Positions 3,328 through 5,069 of a stretch of DNA of 5,069 bases are shown here, piece by piece. The translations under genes were made by a program, and so were the position numbers. The DNA lies in contig MHYI01000108.1 in assembly GCA_001828295.1 (NCBI GenBank), forward strand, positions 1 to 5,069. The letters run 5' to 3'. A model generated the notes under the pieces. The model made no database searches. It worked only from the letters and a program-made list of their open reading frames with translations, and was not told the DNA's origin. The DNA comes from Planctomycetes bacterium RBG_16_41_13 (GTDB lineage Bacteria; Planctomycetota; Brocadiia; Brocadiales; Brocadiaceae). The stretch's first letter is position 1; the number at the start of each line of letters is the position of its first letter.

Positions 3328-3957
3328 ATGAAAACACAGCCGATACTCATAGATTTGTTTTGCGGTGGAGGGTGTGCTGCATATGGATATTTGAGCGCTG
3401 GCTTCTTTGTCATCGGCATAGACATAAAATCAAGTAAAAACTACCCATCCTACAATCATACCCTCGATTATCTGACAGCAATAAAACGCTATGACAATAT
3501 CGCCTCAGCTTATCACGCATCGCCACCCTGTCAAATGTACAGTAAGCTGAAAGGTTTGGTGAAAAAAGATTACAATTCTTTACTTGAGCCGGTGAGAGAA
3601 GCTCTTAAAGCTACCGGCAAACCCTACATAATCGAAAATGTACCGGGTGCGTCAATGACAAATATAATCAAGCTCAACGGGACAATGTTCAATTTGAAAT
3701 GTGTAAAAGAAAGATGGTTTGAAAGTAACTGCCTGATAATGCAACCCGAGAGGTACAAAATAAAAGGTAAATGCTATGTGCCAGGTTATGGCATAGGGGT
3801 AACAGGTTACGTTTCAGTTGTTGGTAATAATTTTACAAACGCACAGGGGAAAATGGCAATGCAGGTTACCGGGTCAATGACGAACAGAGAGTTAGCTGAA
3901 GGAATACCACCCGCGTACACAAAATTTATTGGCGAACAACTAATCAATTATGTTTAG
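3328..3957 (+). CDS. minimal DNA (cytosine-5-)-methyltransferase (209 aa)
   Basis: Transfers a methyl group from S-adenosylmethionine to cytosine C5 in DNA. Visible family motifs in order are motif I DLFCGGG (9-15), motif II GIDI (30-33), motif IV SPPCQ (65-69) with the catalytic nucleophile Cys68, motif VI ENV (103-105), a motif VIII-like KERWFESN (127-134) and a C-terminal motif IX/X-like AEGIPPAYTKFIGEQL (190-205). At 209 residues it is far shorter than restriction-system enzymes (usually 300-450). The space for a target recognition domain between motifs VIII and IX is only about 50 residues. This compact form is known from phages as an orphan methylase, with no restriction partner, as here. 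It probably marks the element's double-stranded form against host nucleases or tunes replication. The Rep gene starts 8 nt later. No helix-turn-helix precedes motif I. Confidence 0.9.
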   Translation: MKTQPILIDLFCGGGCAAYGYLSAGFFVIGIDIKSSKNYPSYNHTLDYLTAIKRYDNIASAYHASPPCQMYSKLKGLVKKDYNSLLEPVREALKATGKPYIIENVPGASMTNIIKLNGTMFNLKCVKERWFESNCLIMQPERYKIKGKCYVPGYGIGVTGYVSVVGNNFTNAQGKMAMQVTGSMTNRELAEGIPPAYTKFIGEQLINYV

Positions 3958-3965
3958 TTGCGGAT

Positions 3966-4961
3966 ATGCGCACCAAAAAAAGAGAGCGATTTAAAAAGTA
4001 CTGGCGTATCAGTTACGTGCCACGTATTGCCGTTCTTCTTCGTGAGCCATACCACTCAGTAACCCGCCTACAAAATCTAAAAGGCGCCAAACCGGAAAAC
4101 GACCTCAGCAATCAGCATCAAGGTATGATAAGCGCAAACGCAAAAACAAAAATGCGTAATGCCGTTTTATGGCTTGATGCTTCTGCGAAATATAAATGGT
4201 GCTATTCAAAAACCACAGGGAAATGGTTTCGGTGGAGATTGAATTTTATTCACCTCACAATTCCAGCTCAAGCAGGTAAATCAGACAAGTTTGTGAAAAA
4301 AGTATTGAACAGATTTTTTATGTATGCCTATAGAAAAACAGGGATGCGCTCATACATTTGGAAAGCAGAGCCACAAGAGCGGGGAGAAATTCATTTTCAC
4401 ATCACCAGCGATTGTTTCATTTGGAAAACAACACTGCAAAATATATGGAACGGTTGTTTAAGATATTACGGTCTCATCGGCACACACGAAAACCCGCCAT
4501 CCACAAAAGTACATCCGACTGCAAATATTAAATTGATGACTGCTTACCTTGTTAAGTACATGACAAAAAACGATAACCACCGCAGAATAATAAGCGGACG
4601 CTTATGGGGCTGTTCTCAAAATCTTTCACAGGCAAAAAATTTTCATCTCACAATTTCAGAAGATGAATTGTCACCAACCTATAAAGAACTGGAAAAAGAT
4701 TCCATTAGGGTAGATAGTTACGATTGGTTGACAGTTTTTAATTTGAAAGATAATTATTTTGAAAGGATGGAACCATGTCCGGTACTTTCTATGTACAGAG
4801 AAAAAATACGTGCAATTCAACAGGGATATGTCGCAGATAGCAATTTATTTTTCAACGAAGAAGGTAAGCCCATGTCCTTTGAATCAGCAGTGAAAAAAGG
4901 ACTCCCACCCGCTCAGCAAGCACTTTTTGAGGAACAATTGTTAATATCTTCCCAAAACTAA
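3966..4961 (+). CDS. rep: HUH-family rolling-circle replication initiator (331 aa)
   Basis: An endonuclease that nicks one strand at the origin, stays bound through a tyrosine to the 5' end and re-ligates the released circle. All three HUH motifs are visible: motif 1 FIHLTIP (94-100), motif 2 IHFHITSD (142-149) with metal ligands His143 and His145, and motif 3 AYLVKYMTKND (193-203) with two candidate catalytic tyrosines Tyr194 and Tyr198, plus Lys201. The Y-x3-Y spacing is that of phiX174 gpA and related phage and plasmid Reps, which use both tyrosines in turn for continuous rolling circle. The basic N-terminus (about 1-30) may bind DNA. No helicase motifs follow, so a host helicase is expected to be needed. 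It starts 8 nt after the methyltransferase stop, presumably in the same transcript. Whether the replicon is phage or plasmid cannot be decided from Rep alone. Confidence 0.88.
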   Translation: MRTKKRERFKKYWRISYVPRIAVLLREPYHSVTRLQNLKGAKPENDLSNQHQGMISANAKTKMRNAVLWLDASAKYKWCYSKTTGKWFRWRLNFIHLTIPAQAGKSDKFVKKVLNRFFMYAYRKTGMRSYIWKAEPQERGEIHFHITSDCFIWKTTLQNIWNGCLRYYGLIGTHENPPSTKVHPTANIKLMTAYLVKYMTKNDNHRRIISGRLWGCSQNLSQAKNFHLTISEDELSPTYKELEKDSIRVDSYDWLTVFNLKDNYFERMEPCPVLSMYREKIRAIQQGYVADSNLFFNEEGKPMSFESAVKKGLPPAQQALFEEQLLISSQN

Positions 4962-4982
4962 GTCCTAATATCAGAAAAAATG

Positions 4983-4990
4983 TATATTTG
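4983..4990 (+). promoter_or_regulatory. Bacteroidetes -7 element upstream of the right-edge gene
   Basis: TATATTTG matches TAnnTTTG exactly and lies 24 nt before an ATG in the short gap after Rep. No TTG is found at the expected -33 distance, so the site is weaker evidence than those at 135 and 1056. Confidence 0.4.
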
Positions 4991-5014
4991 CTAAACCAAA
5001 CAAAAAACAACGCC

Positions 5015-5069
5015 ATGAAAAAATCATTTATCTTCCTCTACAGCTTCCTATTCAACTATATTCAAAACA
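5015..5069 (+). CDS. start of an exported or membrane protein gene, cut by the window edge
   Basis: Eighteen codons are visible, MKKSFIFLYSFLFNYIQN: a two-lysine start followed by a phenylalanine-rich hydrophobic stretch, the look of a Sec signal peptide or first membrane segment. It has its own promoter-like site 24 nt upstream and no overlap with Rep, so it probably opens a new transcription unit, such as a virion or envelope module, or host DNA if the element ends here. Nothing more can be said from the visible part. Confidence 0.45.
   Translation, partial: MKKSFIFLYSFLFNYIQN

Noticed and set aside
3350..3357. TAGATTTG as a promoter -7 element
   Set aside because: It lies inside the methyltransferase coding region within the conserved motif I codons and has no -33 partner. 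It is a chance match.

Overview
The window looks like part of a small rolling-circle-replicating element of a Bacteroidetes-type bacterium, most likely a single-stranded DNA phage, a prophage derived from one, or a closely related plasmid. Three things support this. All credible genes lie on the + strand and are small, tightly packed and A-rich. Two or three promoter-like sites fit the Bacteroidetes pattern (TTG about 19 nt upstream of TAnnTTTG). The gene set is a HUH-family replication initiator with a phiX174 gpA-like YxxxY catalytic helix, an OB-fold protein resembling ssDNA-binding proteins, a zinc-ribbon protein and a miniature cytosine-C5 DNA methyltransferase. No morphogenesis ATPase (Zot/pI), major capsid protein or integrase is visible, so assignment to a virus family is open and the phage reading is inference.

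Layout. Positions 1-139 are a G/A-rich, nearly C-free array of imperfect repeats. A Bacteroidetes-type promoter (135-164) then ends almost on the ATG of a 60-residue single-pass membrane protein (169-351). Positions 352-1055 hold no credible gene. They carry a dense series of inverted repeats, at least seven, including an 83-nt hairpin (642-724) and two adjacent hairpins sharing one stem sequence (812-855, 866-905). This is how the intergenic region of a filamentous ssDNA phage (packaging signal plus origins) is built. It ends in a very strong promoter (1056-1083) overlapped by ATAGTT-type inverted repeats that look like an operator.

From 1117 to 4961 there is one long + strand gene array: a 99-residue unknown, a zinc-ribbon protein, an OB-fold protein, a doubtful short ORF, a 101-residue unknown, a DUF4406-like protein, the C5 methyltransferase and the Rep protein. 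The OB-fold gene is bracketed by two hairpins with the same GAGCGG/CCGCTC stem core, and a canonical G-quadruplex motif lies just after its stop. The methyltransferase is preceded by a nested 79-nt inverted-repeat structure. After Rep there is another promoter-like site and the start of a gene with a signal-peptide-like N-terminus, cut by the window edge.

Inferred working model: Rep nicks an origin in one of the structured regions and drives rolling-circle replication. The OB-fold protein coats the displaced single strand. The methyltransferase modifies the double-stranded replicative form. The small membrane protein and the exported protein past the right edge would belong to the envelope or virion module.
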